From Patescibacteria group bacterium UBA6489 (GTDB taxonomy: Bacteria; Patescibacteriota; Gracilibacteria; BD1-5; UBA6164), in NCBI GenBank assembly GCA_002435385.1, contig DJMN01000016.1:1-64000 (forward strand): 64,000 bases of DNA. The letters run 5' to 3'. The notes under the pieces are model-generated. The model searched no databases and was not told the DNA's origin. It worked only from the letters and a program-made list of their open reading frames with translations. A program made the position numbers and the translations under genes. Below are positions 33,280-43,300 of the stretch, piece after piece; the first letter of the stretch is position 1, and every line of letters starts with the position of its first letter.

Positions 33280-33314
33280 TAATTGATGTATCATTTGGGG
33301 TGAACATATAGTTT

Positions 33315-33350
33315 CCCCCTACTGTAGTGGCAGACCTATGTGTCTGCCTA
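33315..33350. repeat. Small palindromic repeat with GGCAGAC/GTCTGCC
   Basis: CCCCCTACTGTAGTGGCAGACCTATGTGTCTGCC: the last 20 nt form GGCAGAC-loop-GTCTGCC. It is a different type from the C-rich TCTCC palindromes. I recall this type as widespread in environmental genomes. It lies between two plus-strand genes. Confidence 0.6.
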
Positions 33351-33385
33351 AATTTAAAAACTATTTGTTATAAATTGTAAAAATA

Positions 33386-34741
33386 ATGAAAAAGGATTTT
33401 TTAGAATATATTCAGTGAGAGTTTGGTTTTAGTGATGATGAGATTAAAACTTTTGAGGGGTTTTTATGAAAGCCTCTTAAAAAGTCTATCAGAGTAAATA
33501 CAAATAAAGTGAGTGTAGATAGATTCAAGAAAATTTCTTCAAGTAAAAAGTGGAAACTTAGTGAAACTAGTTTGTGAAATAATACATTTTATGTAGATAG
33601 GGAAGATTTAAGTTTAGCTCTTTGAAATACTTTATGGCATATTATCTGATATTTTTATATTCAAGAAGTTGCTGCTTCTAGTTCTCCTTTTTACTTATCT
33701 TGAGATAAAATTGATAATGAGAATTATTTAATATTAGATATGAGTGCTTCCCCTTGATGAAAGACCACTTCCCTGAGCGAGTATTATCCTAATTCTTTGA
33801 TTATTGCAAATGAGTTACAGAAACCTAGATTGAAGTGATTGTTTTCAAATATTGATAGGATGTGAACTCAGAATGTTGTGGTTTCAAATTATGATGGTAG
33901 GTTTTTCAAACAGGTTCCTGAAATTTTTGATAAGATACTTTTAGATGCTCCTTGTTCTTGAGAATGAACGGCTTTTAAGAGTCCAGAAACTATAAAATTT
34001 TGGAATTTGAAGAATATAAAAAAGATTTCTAAGTTACAGTTTTGATTGTTAGAGTCTGCTCTTTTGAGTGTGAAGGTTGGTTGAGAGATTTTGTATTCTA
34101 CTTGTACTTTGAATAAATTTGAAAATGAGGGAGTAATAGAAAAGCTTATTAAAAAATATCCTGATGTTGTAGAAATTTTACCTGTTACAGAAAGAGCTGA
34201 TTTTAAAAGGAACTGGCCTCATCTTGATTTTACTTGATGATTTTTCGTAGCTAAGATAAAAAAAGTGAAATCAGTAGAGTGAAGGAGTGATAATTTAAAA
34301 GAAAATGTTAATCAAAATATAGAGAAGTTTGCAAATAAAGAGAAAAAATTGGTAGAGGATTTTTTATTAGGAAATTTTGGTTTTGATATTTCATGAAAAT
34401 ATTTGTATAAATATAATGACAAGGTTTATTTAACTGATAAAAATTTAGATGATATATGGAATAAGTTGTTTTTATTTCAGATTTGAGTTAGTATTTGAAC
34501 CTTTAAAAATTGAAATTTCTTCCCTAATTTTTATTTGTGAACTTTAGAATTATTTGAAAAATGAGTTATTGATTTGAGTGGTGATGAGTTTGATGAGTTG
34601 TTTAAAGGATATGAAATTGAAAGAGAAGATTTAACAGATGGTTTTTATCAAGTTGTTAATGAGTGAGTACAGGCTTGAATATGAAAGGTTAAGTGAGGTA
34701 TGTTGAAGAGTTTGATTGATATAGAGTTGATGAGGAAGTAG
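33386..34741 (+). CDS. RsmB/RsmF-type (NOL1/NOP2/Sun) RNA m5C methyltransferase
   Basis: A 451-residue protein. The SAM-binding site is LDMSASPGGKTT. Catalytic motif IV is LLDAPCSGEGT and motif VI is LYSTCTLNKFENE, with both essential cysteines (PCS and TCT) present. The C-terminal 150 residues look like the extra RNA-binding domain of RsmF rather than RsmB. The enzyme makes 5-methylcytosine in 16S rRNA or tRNA. Its length fits RsmF. It is 28 nt upstream of the methylthiotransferase gene. Confidence 0.92.
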
Positions 34742-34769
34742 TTTTTGGTAGATTGTTAAGTATAAAATT

Positions 34770-36038
34770 ATGAAAACAAAGATATTTTGATGTAAGGTTA
34801 ATAAGTATTATACCGAGGAGTGGTTGAATTCAGACTATTTAAAAGGTAAAAATGGAATTTTTATTGCCTCTTGTGTTGTTACTGATAGAGCCAAAAGAAA
34901 GTGGTTGAAGTTTGTAAAGGATAGTATAAAAGATCTGTGAAAGTGAGAGAAAATTTATATAAGTTGATGTTGAGCTTTTAAGGATTGAAAGGCTCAGAAT
35001 GATTTTTTTGTTTTGTATCCAGAATTAGAAGAGTTTAAGGAAAATATTGAGATTCTTGATGAAAAGCCGGATCAACCTCACCCCCTAGCCCCCTCTCCTG
35101 AAGGAGAGGGGGGAGAGCAAAGTTTTATTAATAGTAAATTGATTGTTGTTCCTAAAAATTTGTATACTAAAAAGTTTGTAGTTATACAAGGAGGCTGTGA
35201 TAGTTTTTGCACTTTTTGTTTAACTGTAAAAAAAAGATGAAGGCACTTTTTTAGACTAAAAGAAGATATTGTTAAGGAAATACTTGATTTTGAGAAAAAT
35301 TGAGGGAAGGAGGTTGTTTTAACTTGAATAAACTTGTGAGCTTGGTGATTAAGCTCAACTAATGAAAAAGGTTCAAAATTATATGAACTTTTGAAATATA
35401 TACTTGATAATACTAGTATATGAAGAATTAGAATAAGTTCTTTGTGACCTGAATTTATAGATGATAAATTGATAGAATTGTTTAAAGAAACTAGAGTTTA
35501 TCCACATATTCATATTTCTGTTCAGTCTTGAAGTTCTAAGATTTTAAAGTCAATGGCAAGGCATTATGATGCTGAAGACTTGAAAAGTATTTTGAAGAAA
35601 ATAAAAGGAATTAAAAGGGATGATGGTGTAGATATTAGTTTATGAGCTGATATTATTGTATGATTTCCTTGAGAGTTTTATGATGATTTTAAAGAAACTT
35701 ATGAATTAGTTAAAGAGTTTAAGATAAATAAACTCCATAGTTTTCCTTTTTCTGCTCATAAAATTTGAGAAAATGTTGTTGCTGGTAGTTTTGATAATCA
35801 AGTAGATGAGGTTGAAAAGAAAAAGAGGTTAGAGAAATTAAATAAATTATGAGATAAGATAAGAAATGAGTTTATAGAGTCTCAGAGATGAAAAACTTTA
35901 AAAGTTCTGATAGAATTTGTAAAATGATGAGAATGGAAATGATGGAGTGAGAATTATGTGGAGGTTAATAATGATAATTTTGAGGTTGTTGAGTGAGAGG
36001 TAAGGAGGAATGAGGTTGTTGTTGGGAGGTTGAGGTAG
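34770..36038 (+). CDS. MtaB-like tRNA methylthiotransferase
   Basis: A 422-residue protein. The N-terminal UPF0004 domain has the three cluster Cys (C8 in GCKVN, C35 in SCVVTD, C67 in SGCGAF). The radical-SAM motif is GGCDSFCTFC. Then come VVLTGINLGAWG, ISSLGPEF, SVQSGS and IIVGFPGE. The GCKVN start and the lack of a strong TRAM domain favour MtaB (t6A37 to ms2t6A37) over MiaB. A palindromic repeat (35077-35116) is inserted in frame between UPF0004 and radical-SAM, at about residues 104-116. Confidence 0.9.
35077..35116. repeat. Palindromic repeat inside the methylthiotransferase gene
   Basis: CCCCCTAGCCCCCTCTCCT then AGGAGAGGGGGG, read in frame as HPLAPSPEGEGG in the inter-domain linker. 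It leaves all catalytic motifs intact. Confidence 0.8.
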
Positions 36039-36107
36039 TATTTATTAAGTAAAGGATAAGCATAGTTTTTCTATGGGATAATTTCTTAGGGGGGAACGTT
36101 ATTTTGT

Positions 36108-36247
36108 GGTTTTACTTTTGGAATCAAAAGTAACAAAAATTTTAGGGGGCGAAAATTTCAAACACCATATTTTGTGCCTTACGAAATGTACTCATTAGAG
36201 TTTCGCCCCCTAAGACCCCATATTTTTATGAGTTTTTGGTGTGGTAT
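36108..36247. repeat. Long structured repeat element, copy 2
   Basis: Same order as copy 1 at 3710-3892: hairpin ACTTTTG-GAAT-CAAAAGT (36114-36131), left arm TTAGGGGGCGAAA (36142-36154), right arm TTTCGCCCCCTAA (36201-36213), and the conserved tail GACCCCATATTTTTA. The internal hairpin of copy 1 is absent. It ends about 20 nt before the lspA start. Confidence 0.85.
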
Positions 36248-36265
36248 TTTTTGTAGTTTTTTTTT

Positions 36266-36721
36266 ATGAGAAAATATATATTTTGGCTGGTTGTAGTTGT
36301 TTGAATTGGTTTGGATTTGTGGAGTAAGAGTTTTGCGAGTGAGTATTTGCAGGATAGAGTGGATTTGTTGGGAGATTTTTTGTATTTGGAGCATGTCTTT
36401 AATGATGGTATAGCTTTTTCTGTAGATTTGAATCAGATGTTGTTAAAAATTGTAACTATTTTTTTGATTATTTGATTTTTTTATTATTATTGGTTAGAGG
36501 AAAGAAAAAAGAAAAGTTTGTGCATTGATATTTCTTTTTGATTGATTATTTGAGGAGCTATTTGAAATTGAATAGAGAGAATTTTTAGGGAGAATGTGGT
36601 TGATTTTATCGGAGTAAAATACTTTAGTGTCTTTAATTTAGCAGATAGTTTTATAACTGTTGGAGCAGTGTTGTATTTGATTGCTTTACTTAAATATAAA
36701 GGTCTAGAGATTAATAATTAA
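36266..36721 (+). CDS. lspA: Lipoprotein signal peptidase LspA
   Basis: A 151-residue protein of normal length with four membrane helices. Family motifs: DLWSKSFA, FNDGIAFS, GGAIGNGIER, VVDFIGV and FNLADSFI. The catalytic aspartates are D113 and D127. It cleaves prolipoproteins ahead of the modified Cys, so it supports the lipoprotein at 17072. The stop is followed by a palindromic repeat. Confidence 0.95.
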
Positions 36722-36762
36722 ACCACCCCCTAGCCCCCTCCTTGCTAAGGAGGGGGGAGGAA
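36722..36762. repeat. Palindromic repeat after lspA
   Basis: CCACCCCCTAGCCCCCTCCTTGCTAAGGAGGGGGGAGG: a perfect-looking stem CCCCCTCCTT / AAGGAGGGGG. It directly follows the lspA stop and could also stop transcription. Confidence 0.8.
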
Positions 36763-36811
36763 AGTGGAAGAATGATTAGGAAAGGTAATTTATAATTTAA
36801 TTTTTTGGAGT

Positions 36812-37567
36812 ATGTCATTATGACCTAGAAAAGTTTCTTTTCAAGATGTGATAACAAATTCTCTTGGAGGGCTTATTGCTTGATTTATAGGGAGTTTAAT
36901 TATTTTGATAATTGTTTTTGTTGCATCTGGAACAATCAACTTTAGTATAGTTTGAGAATTTAAAGATTCTTGGACTTTGCCAAAGACAAATAGTATGTTT
37001 CCTTTTATTTTGTCGTTTATAACTTTTTTGTCTACTATGGTTGCTGTTATTTGTACATATTTCATATTAAATATAACAGATCCAGAGAGATATAAGAGAA
37101 ATTTCATAGTTTTGTGACAGATTGCTTTCTTTTGAATACTTACTTATGTCTTTGCTACTCCTCTTTACATTTTTATGGGATTACAAAGTTATGATTACAT
37201 AATGATTATTTTTATCTGACATTGTATTTTATTATCATTTGGGACTTCTATAATTCTTGAGATATTAAATAATTATAGGTATATATTAACTTCTATTTAT
37301 TGAAGTTTTATAGGTTTATTTATGACTATTGCTATTTCTATAGGGATATTTTATTCTATGCCTAGTTGATATGCAAAGCTTGTATCTTTGCTTGTTATGT
37401 TACCTGCAATAAATACTTCAACAATATTTTTTAAATGATTATTTGAGTTTGGGTATTATCATTATAATAAATATACGAATTTAGATCAGTTATGAGATAT
37501 TTTTTATCAGATTGAATTGGAAGAAAAAGAGAATATTAGAGAAGAGGTTGAGAAGAGTAGTATTTAG
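36812..37567 (+). CDS. Polytopic membrane protein
   Basis: A 251-residue protein with about six hydrophobic helices (for example LIILIIVFVASGTI, SFITFLSTMVAVICTYF and SLLVMLPAINTSTIFF), a cytoplasmic loop DPERYKR and a charged C-terminal tail (ELEEKENIREEVEKSS). No family is recognised. The start GGAGTATG has one of the few purine-rich stretches near an ATG here, but it is too close to be a normal ribosome-binding site. Confidence 0.72.
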
Positions 37568-37582
37568 TTATATTGTGTATTA

Positions 37583-37700
37583 GGGGGGGAACCCATTGCT
37601 TTATTCTTCGGTACTTCTCTTGTAAAGAGAAGAAATTAGTAAGGAGGATGTAATTAGTAACCCATCCTAAATTCCTTCCCTTATATAAGGGAAAGAGGCT
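37583..37700. repeat. Pair of palindromic repeats
   Basis: Two degenerate hairpins: CTTCTCTTGTAAAGAGAAG and CCTTCCCTTATATAAGGGAAAGG, linked by AACCCATCC-type sequence as in the in-gene copy at 6682. They lie between the membrane protein and the AMMECR1 gene. Confidence 0.65.
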
Positions 37701-37755
37701 ACAGTAGACTATTTATATATGTAATTTAGAAAAATTTATTTAGTAAAAATAGAGT

Positions 37756-38286
37756 ATGATAAATTTAGTACAACAGACTATAGAATATTTTGTTAAAAAT
37801 AAAAAAGAGCCAGATTTGAGTATGTTGAATATTGAGGATAAGGGGCTTGTTGAGGGTAGGTGATGTTGCTTTGTTACTGTTTATTTAAATGGTGATGTTA
37901 GATGATCTGCTTGAAATATAAAGGAATTAGAAGAAAACTTGGCAAAGGAAATAGTGAAAAATACAGTAGAGGCTATAAGTAAAGATACTAGATTCTCTCC
38001 TGTTTCAGAAAAGGAGGTAAAGGATTTAAAGATAAGGTTGGATATAATAAAGGATAGGAAAATATTAAAAGAGGGGATGATAAAGGATTTAGATCCTGTT
38101 AAGGTTTGAGTTATGGCTATAAAGAAGGATTGAGAAAAATTAGCTGTTATTTTGCCAAATATTTCTCCAAAGCTTTTGACTTGAGAGGATTTTATTCCTG
38201 TGTTAAAATCTAAGTTATGAGGTAGTTTTGAGGAGAAAGATTATCAATTACAGGAGGTTTTTACAGAGGTTCATAGGAATTATTAG
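37756..38286 (+). CDS. AMMECR1 family protein
   Basis: A 176-residue protein. The AMMECR1 pattern is clear: GCCFVTVYLNGDVRGSAGNI (compare GVFVTL..LRGCIG), then AISKDTRFSPVSEKEV (compare DPRFPPV), KIRLDIIKDRKIL and an ILPNISP segment near LLP. The family is conserved in all domains and has no settled biochemical role; an RNA- or enzyme-linked function is suspected. The usual Cys in RGCIG is Ser here. Confidence 0.82.
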
Positions 38287-38299
38287 TTTAATATTTATT

Positions 38300-38329
38300 A
38301 GCTAGTCTTAAATTAGATTAGCTTTTTTT
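38300..38329 (+). terminator. Rho-independent terminator
   Basis: AGCTAGTCT and AGATTAGCT (one G-T pair) followed by seven T, 14 nt after the AMMECR1 stop. Confidence 0.72.
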
Positions 38330-38416
38330 ATTCTCTGAGAAAATTTTTTAAAAAATTTGCTTTTTATATTTTAGATATATACTAAAGATATATTTAATCT
38401 AATAAAAAATAAAATT

Positions 38417-39538
38417 ATGTTTTTAGAGATAGTTCTTGTTTTGATTATTGTATTGTTGGCTTGAGTTGTTTTATTTTTAGTTACTAAGCAGAATAATAGA
38501 GGGAGTGAGAATAGTTTAAAACTTATACAAGATCATATTTTTAATTTGAGTAAGACTTTTGATAATAGGATAAGGGAAACAAATAGGTTCTTGGATGCTA
38601 AATTAAGTGAAACTAATAAGACCTTAGATGCTAAGTTGAGTGAGTCTAGTAAGCTTTTGAGTGATAATATGACAAAAACTTTTGCTACAAGTACAAAGAT
38701 AAACAAAGAAGCTAATGAAAGAATTGAAACTATAACAAAAAAATTGACTGAATTATCAGAGACAAATAAACAGATAAAAGATATTTGATGACAGTTGGCA
38801 TGACTTGAGAGTATTTTGAAAAATCCAAAGCAGAGGGGAAATTTATGAGAGTATTTCTTAAAAGAGTTGTTAGAGAATGTATTTAATGAGGAGCAATATT
38901 CTCTTCAATATCAACTTGATTGAGTGTGAATTGTTGATGCGGCTTTGTTTATTTGAAAGAAGATTATTCCTATTGACTCCAAATTTCCTCAAGATAATTA
39001 TGAAAAACTTGTATCTTCTGAGGATGAGTATAGTTCAAAGAAATATTCTACAAAGTTGAAGAAAGATATTATTAATAGGATTGATGAGACTAGTAAATAT
39101 GTTTTACCAGAAATGTGAACTACCGACTTTGCTTTTATGTTAATTCCTGCTGAGTGATTGTATTATGATTTGTTTATAAATAAAGTTTGAGAGTTAAATG
39201 TGAAAAAGATTATAGAACATGCTTTTTCTAAGAAGGTTATAATTTGTTCTCCTTCAAGTTTTTATGCTTACTTGCAAACTGTTATACAAGGGATGAAGGC
39301 TCTTCAGATAGAAGAGCATGCTATAGCTATTCAAAAGCATGTGATTAAGTTACAAAAGGATTTGGAAAAGTATGAGGATTGATATAAAAAAATATGAAAA
39401 AGTTTGAGTGCTACTGTGAATCATTATAATAGTGGATATAAAAGGTTATGAATAATAGATAAAGATATAGTAAAAATTACAGAGTGAGAAGCTTGATGAA
39501 GTATGGAGGTATTAGAATTGGATAATCCAGAGATTTAA
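38417..39538 (+). CDS. rmuC: RmuC-family DNA recombination protein
   Basis: A 373-residue protein. One membrane helix (LEIVLVLIIVLLAGVVLFLV) is followed by a coiled coil with heptad-like TNKTLDAKLSES repeats (residues 40-125), then the nuclease-like domain: RGNLGEYFLKELLENV, DAALFIGKKIIPIDSKFP, FMLIPAEGLYYDL and KKVIICSPSSFYAYL. RmuC limits recombination between inverted repeats in E. coli, which is apt in a repeat-rich genome. Length and order match the family. Confidence 0.92.
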
Positions 39539-39659
39539 AAATAGATTTAAGGTTATATGTTTATTTATTGAGTTTAGATGTAAAAAATTTTTATTTTAGT
39601 TAATTATATATATAATAGATTATATGTTTGTAAATAGTTTATTTTTTAAGTAGATTATT

Positions 39660-40316
39660 ATGTTAAAAAAAATATTTTCTTTTATTGTTTTAGTTTTTGT
39701 ATCTTTTGTAATCAATGTTTCTTTTGCTAGTGATGTATGGAAAGATTCTGTTTTAACTAATGATTTAGAGTTTTTAGCAGAGTTAAAAGATGATAATAGG
39801 GTTTATATGTCTTGGAAAACTTTTGATTCTTTAGGTTTAACTGGTGATTTTGAGTATTATGTAATTATGAGATCAACGGTTAATTCAAATCCTGTTTATC
39901 CTAATGATGTATATATCAAATATGATACTGATATAGATGCGGATTATTATGTAGATAGTTACCCTAAGGAGGGAGTTAATTATTATAGAGTTTGTGCTAT
40001 AACTTCTCAAAAGGATAGGTATTGTAGTAACGTTGATTCTGTTACTGTTAGTGTTGAACCTACTACAGTTACAAGTTTGAGTGATGAGTTAAAGCAAAAA
40101 GTTGATGATGTTTTAGAATGATTTTATGAAAATATTGAAGATAGGTATCCTATGAATGATAAGAGAACGGAAGTTTTAGATGGATTAATCTCTACTTTAG
40201 ATAGTTTGAGGCAGAAAAATGCTTCTTTGAGACCAATGATTGATTATATGCTTAGACAGATGGAAAAGAGGAAAGCTATATATCAAGAATGATTTTCTGA
40301 TTTTATAGTTCAGTAG
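39660..40316 (+). CDS. Exported protein with FN3-like domain
   Basis: A 218-residue protein. A signal peptide ends around FVINVSFAS. Residues about 30-125 (LELAELKDDNRVYMSWKTFD in outline, then YYVIMRST, NYYRVCAIT) have the beta pattern of a fibronectin type III domain. The last 80 residues are helical and charged. The surface role is unknown. It precedes the two-component system but is separated from it by a terminator. Confidence 0.75.
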
Positions 40317-40343
40317 TTTTATATAGTCTATTTCAAAATTTGT

Positions 40344-40379
40344 AAAACAATCAAAAGTTGCTATACTTTTGATTGTTTT
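40344..40379 (+). terminator. Strong rho-independent terminator
   Basis: AAAACAATCAAAAGT and ACTTTTGATTGTTTT pair perfectly over 15 bp, with a T run. It separates the FN3-like gene from the response regulator. Confidence 0.88.
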
Positions 40380-40401
40380 TTATTTCATGAAATTTTTTTG
40401 T

Positions 40402-41061
40402 ATGAAAGTATTGATTGTTGAGGATAATAGAATTTTGAGTGATAATATAAAATCTTATTTGGATTTTAGTGAGATTGAATCTAAACAGATTTTTTCTTGA
40501 TGAGAGGTTGTTTTTGAATTGGCTTCAAATAATTATGATGTGATTATTTTAGATATATGACTTCCTGATATTATATGATTAGAGGTTTGTAAAAGAGTGA
40601 GGGAAAAATGATTAAATATTCCTATTTTAATGTTAACGGCTAGATCTACAGTACAGGATAAGGTTAGTTGATTGAATGTTTGAGCAGACGATTATCTGAC
40701 AAAACCTTTTGATTATGAAGAGCTTTTAGCTAGATTAAATAGTCTTGTTAGAAGGCATTTATCTGTGAAGTCTGAGAAAATTTGTTTGTGAGATGGTATT
40801 GAAATAAATGTTAGTACCAAAGAGGTTTTTTATAAATGAGAGCTTGTTGAATTATCAAAATTAGAGTTTAAATTATTGACATATTTAGCTAAAAATAAGT
40901 GAAATACTATAACAAAGGAGGAGCTTTTAGAAAAAGTTTGGTGAGAATTTGATTCTTTCTCTAATTCTAGGAATGTCGATGTGTATGTATGATATCTTAG
41001 AAAAAAGCTGTGAAAAGATGTTGTAAAAACAAAAAGAGGAGTTTGATATATCATAACTTAG
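40402..41061 (+). CDS. OmpR/PhoB-type response regulator
   Basis: A 219-residue protein. Receiver domain: acidic pocket E7-D8, phospho-acceptor D51 in ILDIGLPD, T79 and K101 in LTKPF. C-terminal winged-helix domain: LSKLEFKLLTYL, RNVDVYVGYLRKK and KTKRGVGYII. An in-frame ATG 15 nt upstream (40387) is possible, but MKVLIVED is the family start. It probably binds direct repeats; three matching sites with an 11-bp period occur at 42289, 53103 and 56462. It is 5 nt upstream of its histidine kinase. Confidence 0.94.
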
Positions 41062-41066
41062 AACAT

Positions 41067-42260
41067 ATGGGGAATTATGAATTATTAAATAGGTATAAAA
41101 AGAGATTGAGTATTTATTTTGCTTTTTTTATACTTTGTTCTATATGGATTGTTGTTCTTTTTTTTGATATTTCAAAGTATTTTAATAGTGTTCGTTCTGA
41201 TAAAAAATTTCTTTCAAATAAGTCGGATCAGATAGAGCATATTATGGATAATGCATCTGTTTATTATAAATTTCATGAGGTAACATTTCGAAGGATATTG
41301 AAAAAAATAATAGAAGATACAAGGATTTCTTCAGGGGATGATGAAATATTTTCAGAAATAACAGATTTTGATAATTTCTCTATATTACCAAGTGAATGAT
41401 TTTTGAAGGTAGGAGATTATATTTATTTGAAAACTATCTATGAACATAATAATAAAAATTATGAGATTATTGTTAGAAAGAAAATAGAAATTAAGTTTGA
41501 GGATTTTCTGAAGAATTATTTTTATCTTTTGCTTTTTAGCTTTCCTTTTGGGATATTATTTTACTTTTTGGGGATTTTATTTGTGTGAAAGAATCTTATT
41601 CCTATAAAAGAGACTATAAAAAATCTGGAGGATTTTACTTGAAATGTTAATCATGAATTTAAAACTCCAATAACTGAAATAATTTCTAGTTTGGAGCTAT
41701 CTAAGAAAACTTGAATTTACGAAAAGGCTGTTAATCAAAGTATTAATTCTGCTAAAAAGATTGATAGGTTGTTGGATTCTTTGTTGTGAATGGTTAGTAT
41801 AACGGATTCTTCTTATAAAAAACAAAGGATTGATATGGTTTCTTATTCTAAAGAAATAATTGAAGAGTATAAGGCAATTGCAGAGGTAAAAGATATTGTA
41901 ATCAATTTTGAGAGTTCTAAAGAGTGTATTATGAGGAATGTGAATAAAGAGCATTATCATATATGCTTTGCTAATTTGTTATCAAATGCGATAAAGTATT
42001 CTGATAGTGATTCAATGGTTGAAATAAAATTATCAAAAAAGGGGTTGATGGTCAGAGACTTTTGAATTTGAATAGATAAGAAAAATTTAGAAAAGATTTT
42101 TTCTAGGTATTTTAGAGAGAATTATATAGATGGTGCGTGAAAGGGGATTTGATTGTCTTTAACTAAGAAAATATGTGATATGAATGATTGGAAGATAAAG
42201 ATAGAAAGCCATAAGGAATGAAAGCATAAATGAACGACTATAAGTATAGATTTTGATTAG
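41067..42260 (+). CDS. Membrane sensor histidine kinase
   Basis: A 397-residue protein. Two membrane helices (residues about 15-35 and 145-170) enclose an extracellular sensor domain of about 110 residues with no known ligand motif. The H box VNHEFKTPITE carries H196, the N box is ANLLSNAIKYS, and G boxes are DFGIGI and GAGKGIGLSL. It phosphorylates the response regulator encoded just upstream. The signal is unknown. The frame opens upstream inside the regulator gene, but ATG 41067 gives a clean N-terminus. Confidence 0.93.
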
Positions 42261-42288
42261 AATCTTTTATTTTCTAAAAAAGTTTTAA

Positions 42289-42324
42289 TTTTCTTACAAT
42301 TTTCTTACACTTTGTATGTATACT
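42289..42324 (+). promoter_or_regulatory. Direct-repeat operator and promoter, copy A
   Basis: TTTTCTTACA at 42289-42298 and again at 42300-42309 (period 11 bp), then 9 nt and a -10 box TATACT (42319-42324). The repeats take the place of a -35 box, as in PhoB-type activation. They lie upstream of the exported coiled-coil gene at 42421. Confidence 0.75.
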
Positions 42325-42420
42325 ATGCTTGTTTGATATTTTCTTGTTTAGTTAGTTTGCTAAATTATGAAAAATATTTAGAATATTTGAGGTTTAATTT
42401 ATATTGTAATTTTTTGTTTT

Positions 42421-43233
42421 ATGAAAAAGTTATTATCATGATTACTTGTGTTGGTTTTATTTTCTTTAAATATATCTGTATTTGCAGATGAAGACGCTAC
42501 TGCAACTGGCGAAACTCAACCTCAAAAAGTTATGCAGCTTAGAAAAGGTGCAAATCAAATGAGACTTGAGATTAGAAAGATTTCAATGGAGAGGTATAAA
42601 AAAGTAAAAGATAATTTAAAAGAGGCTAGGAAAAATTTAAAGGATTATCAAAAGGATAGTAAAAAGGCTTGGGCTAAATTAAGAAATTCTATGTCAAAAC
42701 AAGATTTAAAGGATTTAAAAGATTTAAGAGGTACTTTCAATGATAATGTTGTAGAGTTGAAAAAAGAGTATAGTGAAAAAATGAGTGAAGAGGAATCTAG
42801 AATAGAATACAAAGAAAAATTAGAAGAATTGGTTGAACAATATTATTTAGATATGAAGGAGAGATTTGGTGATAATGAGAATGCTTTAGAGTTGATAGAA
42901 GCTAGAAAAGAGGTAAATGAAAAAAATAGAGAGTTAAGAGAAGAAAATGAACAAATAAGAAAAGAGTTTAGAGGTAGAAGAGAAGATATGATTTTAGAAT
43001 ATAAATCTAAATTTTTAGAAGAGTTAGGGAAGAAGGTTGAGAGAGTTTCTGATGCTAAGTTAGAAAAGGTTTCTGATCAGATTGATAAGTTGATTGAGAG
43101 GTTTGAGGCAAATGATAAGATATCAGAAGGGACAAGGGATAAAATTCTTTCTCAATTGACTGCTTTGAGAGAAATTGTAGATGAGAGAATTGAATCTATG
43201 GATCTTGAGGATGTTGATGGAGAGGTTGAGTAG
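42421..43233 (+). CDS. Exported coiled-coil protein
   Basis: A 270-residue protein. The signal peptide MKKLLSGLLVLVLFSLNISVFA has UGA at codon 6; starting at the ATG 27 nt upstream of the TTG at 42448 is needed to keep it. The mature part is nearly all charged helix (KVKDNLKEARKNLKDYQKD and similar) with an LMRLEI-type periplasmic-chaperone feel. It recalls Spy/CpxP-like stress proteins only in composition. It is located right after the two-component system, with operator A in its promoter, so it is a likely target. Confidence 0.82.
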
Positions 43234-43247
43234 TAAAAGGTTAAAAC

Positions 43248-43278
43248 AAAAAAACTAGAATGAATTCTAGTTTTTTTG
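43248..43278. terminator. Two-way terminator
   Basis: AAAAAAACTAGAA, loop TGAA, TTCTAGTTTTTTT. It lies between convergent genes ending at 43233 (+) and 43301 (-). Confidence 0.88.
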
Positions 43279-43300
43279 TTTTGTTTGTAAGAGGTTTTGG

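Noticed and set aside
40387..40401. Upstream start for the response regulator
   Set aside because: It is in frame but adds MKFFC before the family start MKVLIVED; 40402 matches receiver domains better.
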